Shown here: positions 23,525-36,736 of the stretch, piece by piece
Position numbering within the stretch: position 1 is the stretch's first letter
How the letters are laid out: every line of letters starts with the position of its first letter
Translations under genes and position numbers: made by a program
The notes under the pieces: model-generated
What the model was told of the DNA's origin: nothing
The model's database searches: none
The model's input: only the letters and a program-made list of their open reading frames with translations
From: Adineta vaga
Lineage: Eukaryota; Rotifera
Direction of reading: 5' to 3'
NCBI GenBank assembly: GCA_021613535.1
Contig: CP075495.1
Location: forward strand, 5,642,001-5,706,000
Length of the DNA stretch: 64,000 nt

Positions 23525-26500
23525 TTAAACAACTTCGATATGCCAAGGAGAACCAGGTATATGTTGATCACCCCATTTAACAATCAACATATATTCACCC
23601 TTTTCGCGAACAGTCTAAATCATATAAGAGAAAAAAAACAAGTTTTTTTCCGGAGAAACGTAACGAAAAATCTTACATATTGAACATTGTATTGATTATT
23701 TCCAATATGTTTAATGAATACTTCTTCACATGGAGCTTTTGGACCAAAGACACCAACCATTAACATAGCATTACCTAATTAAGAATAAAAATCAAAGATT
23801 CATTTCAACAAATATCATTGGTTCTATTGAACTTACCACCATCACGTGTATCAACTGAAAATGTTGCCTTCTCATTTTGATAAGCACGTGATAAACCCTC
23901 TCCCTGTGCTCGTACACGACTGGCATCAACAGCAGCATAATTATTATTTCTTGAACTTGATGAGTAAGATGTTGTTTTTTCTATCGCATCATATCTTGTA
24001 TGAGAACTAACATTTCCTTGAGAACGTTGAACATAGGATGATGAAGATGTTGTCATTGTACTTAAACCACCACCACCAGTACCGACGTTTCCACTACTAC
24101 GAACTGTACTCACTCCACCACCTAAATACAAGTGAGTATGTTTCAATGCAATCAAATAATATTCCTCGTTTTTTCTCTTACCTCCAACTATACATTTAAA
24201 CGGACTACCAGCAATGTTAGTGCCAGCAAATTTGATTGAAATAAGATAATCACCTGGCGCCGTAGGTGTGAATGTAACACGATAACCTGAAAAGATTTAT
24301 CAATTCAACAATTGTGATAAATGGTTTGACGTATTCAATGATTTACCTTCGGCTACTTCTCTACAATCAAGTTGAACTTTGGATGGTCCATCAACGGTAA
24401 CAGCCAAAGCTCCAGCACCAGCGTCAGTTGTATCAATTAAAAATTCACATGGTTCACCTAAAACAATACAAAAAAATGTACAGAAATCATCTAAATATCA
24501 AATACATTTCATACCAGTTTCTCCTTGATATAAACCTGTACCAGAAGCAAATACTCGACCTGGATCAGCATTCGCTTGACCAACAACAACACGAAATGGT
24601 GAATCTGGTATATCTCGTCCATTGAAACGAACATGTATCCAATGAATACCATTTTCTTTTGGAATAAATTGAATAGCATAGTGATCATTACCCATTTCTT
24701 GAACAACACAAGATTCTTCTGCTCCACTAGGTGCTGTAACGCGTGCATCAACACGACCACGTGCACCATTGACATTAATGGTGAATGTATATTGATGATT
24801 TACTTCTAATCCTTTTGTTTTAAGACTATGTATAGTTAGTTTTTTAGCATCACCAAATGGTGGTGCAATCGATACATTGAATGGTGAATCAGGAATATGT
24901 GTATCATTGAATTTAATTGAAATTTGATATTCACCCGCTTCAGGACATACATAAGAAACACCACATGAACCATCTTTACGATCAAAGAAATCAATTTCAG
25001 CTTTTGCTGGACCTTCAACAGCAATAGCAAGACCACCAGCACCAGCTTCACGTGTATAAATATTAAATTCATCTGAAGAAGAAAAATTCTTTAGTTAAAT
25101 ACATGGAATTTTTTTCTGCATACTGGTAGTATTGACTTCACCACGTTGAAGACCATTACCACTAGCACGAACTTTATGAGCACCACCACCTTGAAGTGGA
25201 CCAACAGTAAATTCTAAAAGAAAAACAATTTTGATAATTTATCATAATTGAAATAAAATGAAGTGTATTTACCAAAAGGACTACCAGGAATATGAACATC
25301 TTTATGTTTAACACTAACTGTATGAATACCCATTTCTTTCGGTATAAATTTAATCGAATAATTATAATCTCCAACATCACTAAAGAAAACAAGATACTTT
25401 CTTTACTATAATTATTCAGATTCAAATTACTTACACAATTTCACAATTTTCTAAACGTCCCGATGGACTAGTAACATATGCACTCATATCAAAAGATGAT
25501 GTACCTAGAAAATAGACAACAGTGACATGCAAATATAGTATGTTCGAATAAAAATAAATATATTACCAGGAATTTTCAATGATAATTCACATTGACTACC
25601 AATATGTGTAATATCAGCAGCACGACGTTCACGTGTAATACTTTCACGTAATCGATTTGATCCATGGCCACCAACATTGACTGTAAATGGACTACCTAAA
25701 ATATGAAGTTATTTTTATGAGATGAAAAACTATGTTCATTCTTCTTATTTATCTACGAACCAGGTACATGTTTATCAGCAAATTTAACATTAACAATATA
25801 GACTCCAGGTTCGGTGGGTTTATAAGTAACAAGACATGAGCCATCTTCATTATCATGACATTCAATATCGGCTTTAGATGGTCCTTCGATTGAAAGTGAC
25901 AAACCTCCATAACCTATTTGAGCAAGAAGAATTAAATTCATTTTCTTTGAATTTTAACAGATTCTTTTTCCGTTTTACTTACCAGCATCACGTGTAACAA
26001 CAGTAAATTCATTTGTTTGATTAGCATAACCTAAATAGTATTGTCATATATTTATGTATATATTCAATCAAGTCTTCTCCATTTGTTTCATTACCTTCTT
26101 GTAGGCCACGTCCAAATACTTTGACTTTACTAGCATCGCCAATTTCTGATGAACCAACATTAATGCGAAATGGACTATTTTTAATATGTTTTCCTTCTCG
26201 ATAAACATTGACTAAATGATCACCAACTTCTCGTGGTATAAATGATATTCCAAGACTTCCATTGGGTAATTTTTTCAATAAACATGGTTCTTCAATACCA
26301 CTTGGTGATCGTATTGTTGCAGTTAAATCATGTATATCATATTCAGTAACACGTAAACTTATTTCACTTTGGCTACCGACCATAACTTGTGAACGTCGTT
26401 GTTTTTCAACTGATGGTGGAATACCAGTTACTTTAGCGGTAAAGGGTGAACCAACAATATGTTTATCAGCAAATTTAACTGTAATTGTATATTCACCTGG

Positions 26501-29500
26501 TGCAGTCTTCAATAAGCAAATTTAATTCAAAATCTAAGTATATCAAATAACAGAAACTTACCGGCCAATTATGTTACATCACATGTACCATCTTTGTTAT
26601 CTTTACATTGAATTTCAGCTTTCGAACTACCTTCGACAGCAACAGAAAGACCACCGGAACCAGCATCTTTGGTAACAATACGAAAGTTACATGGTTCATT
26701 ACAAACACCATGACTAAGACCAGGTCCATATGCAGTCACATAACCAGTTTGAACTTTATCAACATGAAATTTGAATGGAGAACCAGCGATTGGTTGTCCT
26801 TGATAGAAAACATCTAACTCATGTAAACCAATTTCCGATGGTTGATATTTTATGGAAACAGTTCCGTCTTGATTATCATCAATAAGTGGAGTATGAAATT
26901 TACCATTTGGTGTTCGAATTAATGCTAAAAAGACATTTTTATCATGTAGTTACATATTACAATCTAACAGTTATATGACAAAAATTCTTTCAGATCTACT
27001 TGTGAATAGTACTCATCATTTATTAATTCCATAAAAATGAAATTATTCTCATAGGAAAGAAAAAAGGTTTATTTTATATCATACCAGTTATTTCGCCAAG
27101 TTGACCTCCACCTACGGGTAAACGAAAGTCGACAGGACGATATTGACTTGTTGTGGTAGTAGTAGTTGTTACGGTTTCTGTTGTTTGAGTACGATTATAT
27201 TTATTGACGTCGCCAGCCTGTTTATACAGAAGAGAAAAGAAAAAGAACAGTAAATATATGATGTATATACAAAGATAATTTATGTGACTAAGAAGAAGCA
27301 GGATGGTGCTTGAAATATGAAGTGAAAGACAATAACTAGATTGAACTCGCAATCGTATCTGGAAATGATCGATATTCTTTCTTTTCTTCTTTAATCTTTT
27401 CTTTTTATCGATACTTCTATTCTATAATCTTAAACGATTTATGAATTCGTTTGACATATATGTGAGATAATTAAGTTTAAATATACGCATACCTCAACAT
27501 CGTCTGTACCCTAGAAGAAGAAGGATAATATAAATCAAACGATAACTCATCATTTTGTACATGAAATTCTTTTAACTATGTTCATCATAGATGAAGAAAT
27601 CAAAGTAACAGATTATATTTCAAGACAAACATTCATATTAATAAAGAAAATATGTTGTCAATAGAATAGAAACTTATTTGAACATACCGTAATGACGAAA
27701 TCACCGCCTGGGATATCTTGTCCACCAAATTTAATTTTAATAACATAATTTCCTGGATTATGTGGTGTGTAAAATAAATTAAATGTTCCATCTTCATTAT
27801 CAACAATGTCAATATCAAGATCATTGCCAGCAGTTGAACGAATACGACATGTTACTGCACCTGGACCAGCTTCATGTGTATCGACAGTAATGGTATATTC
27901 TTCACCTATTTGAACATTAGGATTGATGCCACTGCCTAATGAAGACAAAACAGTCATTAATTAATAAAAGTTGAAAAGAAAATCAAATCATATACCGGTA
28001 ATGTGGCATTTAGTTGGATCTCCAGTAGGCTCCACTTTTACGTTGAATGGAGAATTATGAACTGGAATACCACCATAATTAACATTAATTATATATCGAC
28101 CAATATCATTTGGTTTGTAAATTACTTTATATGTACCGTCTTTATTATCGATTAATTTGGAAGTAACTAAAACACCTTCAGGATTCTAAGGAGAAAAATG
28201 TTTATAATAATGAAAGAAAAAAGATTATTTTTGCTTTCATTACTTTGATCGAAACTTCCGGTTGTTCAAGACCAGCTTCACGTGTATCAATACGAAACGA
28301 TGTTTCAAGTGATGCTGGAATACCGTTACGAATACCAGGTCCGTCAACAATGACTTTTTGTGGTTCAAAATTAGGTAAGACTTGAACGTTGAATGGACTA
28401 TAGAGGTTTAAAATTTAGTTTTTATTTGATATTTTGAATTATATAAATACATACCTTTGACGTACTGGTTTATCGCTCCAATTAATATCAATACGATGTG
28501 GTCCTTCGGTTTGTGGAGTAAATTCTGCAACGTAAACACCGTCTCCTCTAGGTCGAATGCTAGCTGGTTTTCGTCGGCCTATAGTACAAAACAAAAGAGA
28601 ATTGTGCGTGCTCCTTATCAAATGGAACAGGCTGAAAGAAAAAGAGAGAAAGAGAAAAAAAGACGTTATGTTTGCTGCTTAGATCGAAAATCAACTTCAT
28701 GTGTGAAAATAAAGAAGAAAAGGAATAAAAAAAACTGTATATGATATTGTTCATTCGAATCGAAAGAAGAGATGAATAGGAATATAAGCCACTCAAGTTG
28801 TTCTCATATGTCGAATTACCTTATCAGAGAATATGAAAAAAAGTGAGATTGAAAGTGAGAGAGAGAGAGCGAAAGATTTATCATCGTTTCAATTGAACAA
28901 AATCGATGAAGGTTGAGAACTTTTTTGGCACGCGCGCACGTACTTCTCAATACATATATATATATGTATATAAGATGAAATATAAAAAGCAAACGATGAA
29001 GAAGAAAAGGTTAATGAAACTCGATTAGATTGTAATGGTAGCACCGTCCGTCCTTCATTGCCTTGGTATTGCTTGTTACTTTCTTTTCTCCTCCTCTGAC
29101 TTCGATACCTATACATATTCTCTTCATCTTCATCTTTACCTTTCAATCAATCGACTTCTTTTTTAACAATGTTGTTTTCCTTTATCGTCTCCGTTCGATC
29201 ACTTCTTTCTTTTGGATTCAAAATCGATACAAGCGTAACAAGAATAAAACATACATCTCTATAAATAGCCTTCTTCATCATAAATAAATACATTTTAAAA
29301 TAAATGTACATATGCATTTATGATTGTTAACGAGCAAGGTAAAGCGTAGTTCTTCTTTTATCGAACAAAAAGAAAAGTCAAGAAAAGAAAAACGAAACAA
29401 GAAAGACTTACCATGTGAGTCAGTAATATCAATTGCTGGATTGCCTGGTCCAGCTGCTTGACCATCGATAACAATTTCTTGTAAAGTATTTGTTCGCATA

Positions 29501-32500
29501 GTAGAACTCATTTTAACATTAACACGATTAGCATCAAGTTGATCACGTACGTTAACATGAAATGGTGAACCTATATAATTAAAAATATGAAATGCATGAT
29601 AAACATTCGGCACTTTTATTATTTGCAAACAAATAACACTTTACCTGGGACATGTTGTTCTGCAAATTTAATTGCTATATCATATTGACCAGCTTTTGTC
29701 TAGATTAAAAATAGAAATTCAAAACATCAAAAAGCCTTGTCTTTGTTTGTCTTCATTGCTTACAGGTAAATATTCCATAACACAAGTACCATCTTGATTA
29801 TCTTTACAAACCATTTTGGCTTCTGACGGTCCTTCAATAGCTAATCCAAGACTACCTTGTCCAGCACCTTTCGTTTCAATCGTAAATGTTGTTGGTTCAT
29901 TGGTTGTTGCATTTTCTAAACCAGGTCCATAAGCACGTACACGTGTTGAATCACAACCCGGTACAGCATTAACGCGAAATGGACTATTTGGAACAGGAAT
30001 ATTTTCATAAGTTACATCCAGTTGATGCATGCCTATCAAACACTATTGATGAATGAGATATTCTTCTTTGTATTCAATTACCTGGTTCATATGGAGCATA
30101 TTGTACTTGATAAGTTCCATTCGTCATATTTTTAACTGGACATCGAACAGCTCGACCACTAGGTGATGTTAATAAACATTCAACACGACCTGTTCCACTA
30201 CCTGTCAGTGATTTAGCATCAACAGTAAATTCAGTTGGACTTTCTAGGAAGACTCCTAAAGAAAAATAAAAAAAAAATTTTTATAATTGAAATCACAAAG
30301 AGAAAGAGATAAAGAAAATATAAAGCATCCCATCATGCACCAAATAAAATGAGTAAAATCCATCACCGAATACGATATGTTATATTCTTACGGAAATGTT
30401 TAGAATGGCAGAGATTAATATAATAGCTTAAAAAGATCTAAAAGGGTATTTCTATGATTATGTTTTTATCTATCGGCATAAAAAAAATACTAGAAGAATA
30501 TTTTCTCCTTTCATGAGATATAGACGTGCATGTTTTTTGAACAAAACCACGTCAAACAGGCATTATGAGAAAGACAGAGAGAAAGAAGAAAAGCAATAGT
30601 AGTTTATGCAGGCAATATAGATCAATGGCAAGACAAGACATGCAGTTTTTCTATGATTAAATAGATGGTCGTTGTACTCGTTTGGTACACACCGTTTTTA
30701 TCAAGACCAGGACCGTAACAATGAATCGCACGTGTGTCCAGATCTGGTTGTACATTGGCATGAAATGGTGAACCAGCGATATGTTTGCCTTCATACAATA
30801 TATTGATATTGTAACTACCAGCAGCTGTATTTCATAAGATACGATGAAAAGACGTCAAAAAGAAAACGATCAAGATTGAAAAAACTACCTGTTGGATGAT
30901 ATGTAACACGACAACTACCATCGTTATTATCTTGATAATCAATTTTCGATTCTGAAGGTCCTTCAACTGTGACACCTAGCTGACCATTACCAGCACCACG
31001 TGTATCAACAGTAAAATCAGCTGGTTTATTGACAGTGCCTTGTGATAGACCTGGTCCATAGGCACGTACTTTACTTGCATCAAGTGGCTCAATAGCTGTG
31101 ACTTGTGCAGGTCGTACTGGTATTGTAAACACATCTGGTTCAATGACATATGCGCCTGGTTCAGGCACATTAAAGCGAAGATTATAACCTTGTGGTGCTG
31201 GTGTTATAATTGCATCTTGAATATTTCCCGATGGTCCAACAATACGCGCATGAATAGCATTCGCTGGTAACGGACCAGCTGCTAATGTATTTAATATTAC
31301 CTGTGCAGGCTGTCCGACAATAGGTGCTAAGATGGAGGAAAAGAGATAGAATGTTCTGGAGGAAAGGTTAGAGTGTGTATTCTTTCATATTTAGAAGCAT
31401 ATATATATATATATATAGTCATAACTGAATTTCTTTTGTTGAATATTACATGAAACGTTAATAAAAGTAAACTTACGTGTTTCGAGGCCTTCAATACGTA
31501 TTTTATTTACATCGACAGTTGGTTCCACATTGACTTTTAGAGGTGATATTGGTATTTCATTTTCAGCAAATAAAACACTAATACAATGAACTCCAGGTGA
31601 TTTAGGTGTATATGTTATTTCAAATGTTCCATCCTGTTTATCATCAATTGTAAATGGAAGATCTTGATTTTTGGTATCGATTAAAGCAATTGAAATATCT
31701 CCTGAAATGAATAAATCAATTATTTAATTTGTTTAATCGTTTCTTCCTATGTTATTCATATCTAATCTATGGATTTTATTAATCAAATGAGCAAGCAAAC
31801 AAGCAATTTAGTAAGTAAGTAGTGTAGGATTAGCAAAAAGGTATCTACCAAACAACAGCAACATTCACAAGTGTTACACGTGCTTTTGGTCTATATGTAG
31901 CATGTAATCCTTCATTTTTATCATCATTTTGTATAGCTAATAAACATTGTTGTTGATTATCTAAATCTTGAATATCAATTTTGTATGGAATTATATCATT
32001 GTCACATGTATCAATATCGAGAGAATCAAGTGAACGAAAACGATGATTGAGTTTAGTAGAAATCACTAAGAGCATGCAAAGAAGGTTAATGAATCATGCA
32101 TTTGTTAGTAAGTGAATAGATAGTTTAATATAAAGTGAAAAGAAAGAGTATTGAAGCAGAAAAGAAAGAGTAAAATTGTATTGCTAACCTGGTCCAGCTT
32201 CTTTACAGTCAACAGTAAAATGTGTTGGATTATTCATTTTCACACCACGTTCAACACCTGGACCATAAACACGTACTTTTGATGGATTAGATGGTTCTGT
32301 AGGCCAAACCTGTGAATTTAAAATAATTGATCACTATTTTCTTACAAAAGAAATCTTACGCGAAATGGACTCTTTGGTATTGCTACACCACCATAATCAA
32401 TAAGAATGCAATGACGATTTGGATTTGTAGGTGTATAACGGCACGTATAAGTACCATTACCATTATTTCGTACATGAACATCAACTGGTTGATATTCTTG

Positions 32501-35500
32501 ATCGATAGCTTGTACATGTAGTGGAGCATCACCAGCATTATGTGTATCGACAGTAAATTCTGTTGGTTTATTAATTATTTGTCCTGATGGTTCAATTCCA
32601 GGACCGTAAGCTTTAACCTAAACAGTAGTCCATGTTAGTCAAACAATCATTGATTGTTTCTTTTTCTTTTACTTTATTTGCATCGAAGTTTCCAGGTGGC
32701 TCAATCCAAGCCATATATGGTGAGTGTGGTATATCTTCTTCATTACATAAAATATGTACTGCATATTCACCTGGAATTGTTGGCCAATAACGAACATTCG
32801 CTGAACCATCACCATTATCATTACATTCAATACGTGCTTGGGATGGTCCTTCGATTGAAAAGCCTATCAAACAAAAACGAATATTCAAATCGATTGAAGA
32901 ATAAAAAAACAAAAAAGAAAATCGAATTGCGTTCATGCATCATTCTTTTGCAATAGAGGATATACACGTCAAATAGACACTTACTAATATCGCCTAAGAA
33001 ATTAGTTCAATAATAGGATGTTATAGAAGAAAATAATCAAAGAAATCGATTTGTTTCACATACCTAATGAACCTGTTTCACCATTTGTTTCAACAACAAA
33101 ATCAGCTGGAAAACCAACAATACCACTTTCGAGACCTGGTCCAAATGCTCGAATTCGTGTATCTTTGAAAGGTGCTACCGATACAGGAAATGGACTTTTA
33201 GGTATATGAGCACCACCATATGTGATATTGACTGAATACGGTCCTGGACGATTTGGTACATAACCACATTCATAAGTTGTACTATCAGTTTTTGTTACAC
33301 GACATGGTATTTCCGAACCATCTAAAAGAAATACTTCTTCTATTGATCAATTGAACCATAGATGATTTTTACCTGGTCCCGTGATAGTTGCTTTCATTAC
33401 ACCTTCTCCAGCATCTTTCGTAACAACACGAAATTCTGCTACATCACCCGTACGAACACCTTTGGGTTGAATACCACGTCCGAAAGCACGACATTTTTTG
33501 GCATCAGATGCTGTAGAATCACAAAAGAAAAGAAAAACAAATATTAATATACATGTTTATAATATTCAGAAAAGGAAACTACTATTCCATCACCATTTTT
33601 TTAGCAAAATATCAATAACATTCCATCCGTATTCCCATCTATGAAAATGCAAACAAACCCCTCTGATATTTATACGTCGATGTAATATCGACATTCGTAG
33701 TACTTTTTGGTCGTTTGAATTCCGTAGATGAATAGTAACTCTCCTCGTTTGTTGAATGTCTATCCCTTATGTCAATCGATGAATAACGTGATGCTACTAG
33801 ACATAAGCATAAGGAATTTTTCGTTTTGTTTTTTCGTATCAAATAAAATAATTTTAAAAACAATTCTACATACACGGTGAAACATTGACACCATATGGAC
33901 TATGTGGTATAGGTCGGCCAGCGAAGAATACATTTACTGAGTGAAGACCAGGCTCACGTGGAACATATTCACAGCGAGATTTGCCAGGTCCTGTCTGTTT
34001 GACTGATACAGGAATAACATTTTCTCGACCATGTGCATCAACAAGAACAACTTCAGCAATACCATTACCAGCATCTATAAATAACAAACACATATAATTC
34101 ATGGTAAGAATAAATTTGTCAAAACAAACTTGTAGCATCAATTTCAAACCATGTTGGTTTATCAACCATAACACCATTTGGTTCTAAACCAGGTCCAGTT
34201 GCACGACATTGACTAGCATCACCTGATTTGCCTTCAATAAATGGTGAAAATGGAGATTTAGGTACTTCTTGTCCAGCAAATTTCACAATAACCTAGTACA
34301 TATCAATATGTTTTCTTTTAGTAATTTTATCTATTTGATATTACTCTATATTGTCCTTCCATTGTTGGATAATATGTGCAATCATATGTTTGATTTTTAT
34401 CATTACGAGGAATCACATCGCACTAAATGACAAAAAAAAATATATATATATACAAATATTCCTCGAAAATATATCGGTTTACTTTTTCTTTTTGTCCTTT
34501 TGGATTGAGAACCAACACATCGACAGTACCTTTGCCAGCAGCAAAAGTTTCAACATGAAATTTAGCTGGCGCATCAACATGATTACCAGTTGGTTCAATA
34601 CCTAATGAGAAAATAAATTAAATAATTATCCAAAATCCATTATTTACACAAACGTGAACAATAATGAATACGTTTAATCCATTGTTCTTCGATCGTATTT
34701 TGTGATTTTTTTATATGTCGTTTAAATGTATAAGATTTCGTACTACCAACTACATCCGATGAACTCATTATTTAAAATGACTTTTAGAAAGAATAGGAAA
34801 GGCAATGACCATGAATGAAGAACAATGGTTAATGAAAAGAGACGGGAAAATGGCATCAGCTGCTCTCTCTGTCCCACTCTCTCTCTCTTTCGCTCTTCTT
34901 TGAAGATATGATCATTTTTGTTGTACCAACCTTTGCCATAGCATCGAACACGCGCTGAATTTGTCTTTGGTCGAATGGGTGCACCTGGTTTTAATTTAGC
35001 ATTCGGATATTGTGATAAATAAGTCATCATCGATTGTTCATCAACTTTAGGATTAATCATTTCATGTGGCTCAATTAATTGTGGTATACCTAACCAACGT
35101 TCAGCTAAATCCATAGCTTCTTTAGCATTTTCCAATGCATTCTTTGGATCACGATCATTCCAATCCGGATAAAGTCCTACAGAATAAAACATGTTGATGT
35201 ATAGAAAGAATTATTTCTTCTTTTGTTTCTTTTAATGAGGATTAAAATGTCTACATATATATATATATATACACATACCTGGTGCACATGCATCAACGAG
35301 TGCACCAATAGCACGACCATCATTCCAGTCAGATGTAAAATTTGAAATTGGTAATTCTGGTGGGAATTTTTCTTGAATCCAATTCATTAGTTTTTGTTTT
35401 GGTGTAACATCTTTGCCTGAACCAGGTCCATCGGGTTGATCGAATTCCCACATAGGTAATGAAATTGAATAATGTAAAATTAATGTCCATATCAAACCAA

Positions 35501-36736
35501 GAATCAGTTTTAATTTACCATCGACAATATGTGAAGCATCTAAATATTTCAAAGATATTTTCGTTTGAAACAATAAATCGTAAAGAAACGAGACGACCTT
35601 GTTTTTATAGTAATAGCATGTGAGTCAAAAATGATTGAGCAATAAAAGTTACATGATGAACAGATTTACGTGACGTATCTCACAAAGGTTTGAAAGAAAA
35701 ATCGATATCAAGATGCATTCTGACGTTAATTGCATAGTCAGATACCTTGAGGATATGTCAATTCAATCTTCGAAATAATCACTCATTTTTACACTAAATA
35801 TTAAACAATATCAATCGCGTTATAAATAACTTTTGAGATAAAATCTTATAGAACAATCACAATAAAATATTTTTTTATTACATAGATATTTAAACGCAGA
35901 CAGATTTTTCTTTTGTCTTCTATTCAAATCCTTCAATTTATTTATATTTAGAAAAAAAAATCTTTATTCTGTCCAGTTCAGTGCTTCATCGAATGCCTAC
36001 ACATGTTTCTTCTATCGCGTGTGTATTTTTTTCCTCTATTCGAGTTAATTTGCTTTTCTGGAATCTGACACCTTCTGTTTTCTAATAATAAATTCGGGCA
36101 GAGTTTCTTTTAAATAGATCATGTAACAAAATGGAAAATTTTATTTTCATTTTTTCTCAAATATGGTTTCTACTAAAAGATTTCTATAAACTATATAAAA
36201 TAAACTTACCTATATTAACAAGACGTATACGTTCAGTATTTTCCAAGAAATCTAATACGACAGAGACATTTTCTAATTTTTGTGAACGAAAATTTGGTCG
36301 TTTGTTGTAACGTGGAACTTTCTTTTGAGATAAAACTTCAATTAATGCAATTAGATTTAATCCATCACCTAATTCAACTTGTAAATCATCAATGTGACGA
36401 GTAAGTAATTTTAAATGTTCATTTGCCCAACGTGTAAATGTATTTTGTTGTATTCTTTTCCATGGAGCATCATCTGCTAATTCTCGCTGCATATCTTCAT
36501 AAAATTCTATATACGAGGTAAAAAAATAAATGATTTCAATGTCAATACTATTGATTAAAGATAAGATGAAATAACAGGCATTTTTCTTCTTTCTTTATTT
36601 ATTTACCTTCTTCAGTACGTCCAAATTCGTCTTCTTCAGTAGGTTCACTCTGTTCGTTGTGTTGGGGATTTTCAGATCCGCCTCCTCCACCTCCACCTGA
36701 ATAGCCGTTTGCCGACTGGTTGTACATAGTTGACAT
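23525..36736 (-). CDS. Filamin (actin-binding domain plus about 22 Ig repeats)
   Basis: Complete filamin over 13.2 kb. ATG at 36734-36736 ([12 protein letters not shown], Gly-rich). Two calponin-homology domains follow: [31 protein letters not shown], then [30 protein letters not shown] and [18 protein letters not shown] count about 22 filamin Ig repeats by their closing SPF/SPY motifs. Hinge 1 ([20 protein letters not shown], about 27120-27215) lies after repeat 13, and hinge 2 (Gly/Ser-rich, about 23890-24120) before the last repeat. The repeat after hinge 1 ([20 protein letters not shown]) matches human repeat 16, and the last seven match human 18-24, including the terminal [18 protein letters not shown] and [16 protein letters not shown]. 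So rod 2 is conserved and rod 1 has two fewer repeats than vertebrates. Filamins cross-link F-actin and anchor membrane receptors. Longest introns: 28579-29411, 30256-30692, 35540-36209. The last repeat probably mediates dimerisation. Confidence 0.95.
27493..27510 (-). other. 18-nt microexon at the filamin hinge 1
   Basis: Between the end of repeat 13 (...FVIT, donor at 27687) and the Thr-rich hinge exon (acceptor near 27221) lies GGTACAGACGATGTTGAG, flanked by CTTCTTCTAG and GTATGC. It is phase 0 on both sides, encodes GTDDVE, and can be included or skipped without changing frame. Confidence 0.5.
31849..32065 (-). pseudogene. Exon-like remnant inside a filamin intron
   Basis: The flanking exons join perfectly in phase 1 ([16 protein letters not shown]) to form a complete repeat 6, so nothing is missing. 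Yet within this intron (about 31702-32188) is an open segment with acceptor (GCTCTTAG) and donor (GTAGAT) and a filamin-like half repeat ([31 protein letters not shown]). Its length is 217 nt, so inclusion would shift frame. It is likely a decayed duplicated or alternative exon, or a poison exon. Confidence 0.4.
33659..33796 (-). other. Candidate alternative cassette exon in filamin (46 residues)
   Basis: Between Ig repeats 2 and 3 the constitutive exons join in phase 1 (SPS-SDAKKC). Inside the intron is a 138-nt open segment with a CTAG acceptor and GTTTGT donor, phase 1 on both sides. It encodes a Ser/Thr/Tyr-rich basic linker ([20 protein letters not shown], then [17 protein letters not shown]). 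Because it is symmetric, it can be inserted as a 46-residue flexible linker. It does not resemble an Ig repeat. Confidence 0.5.
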
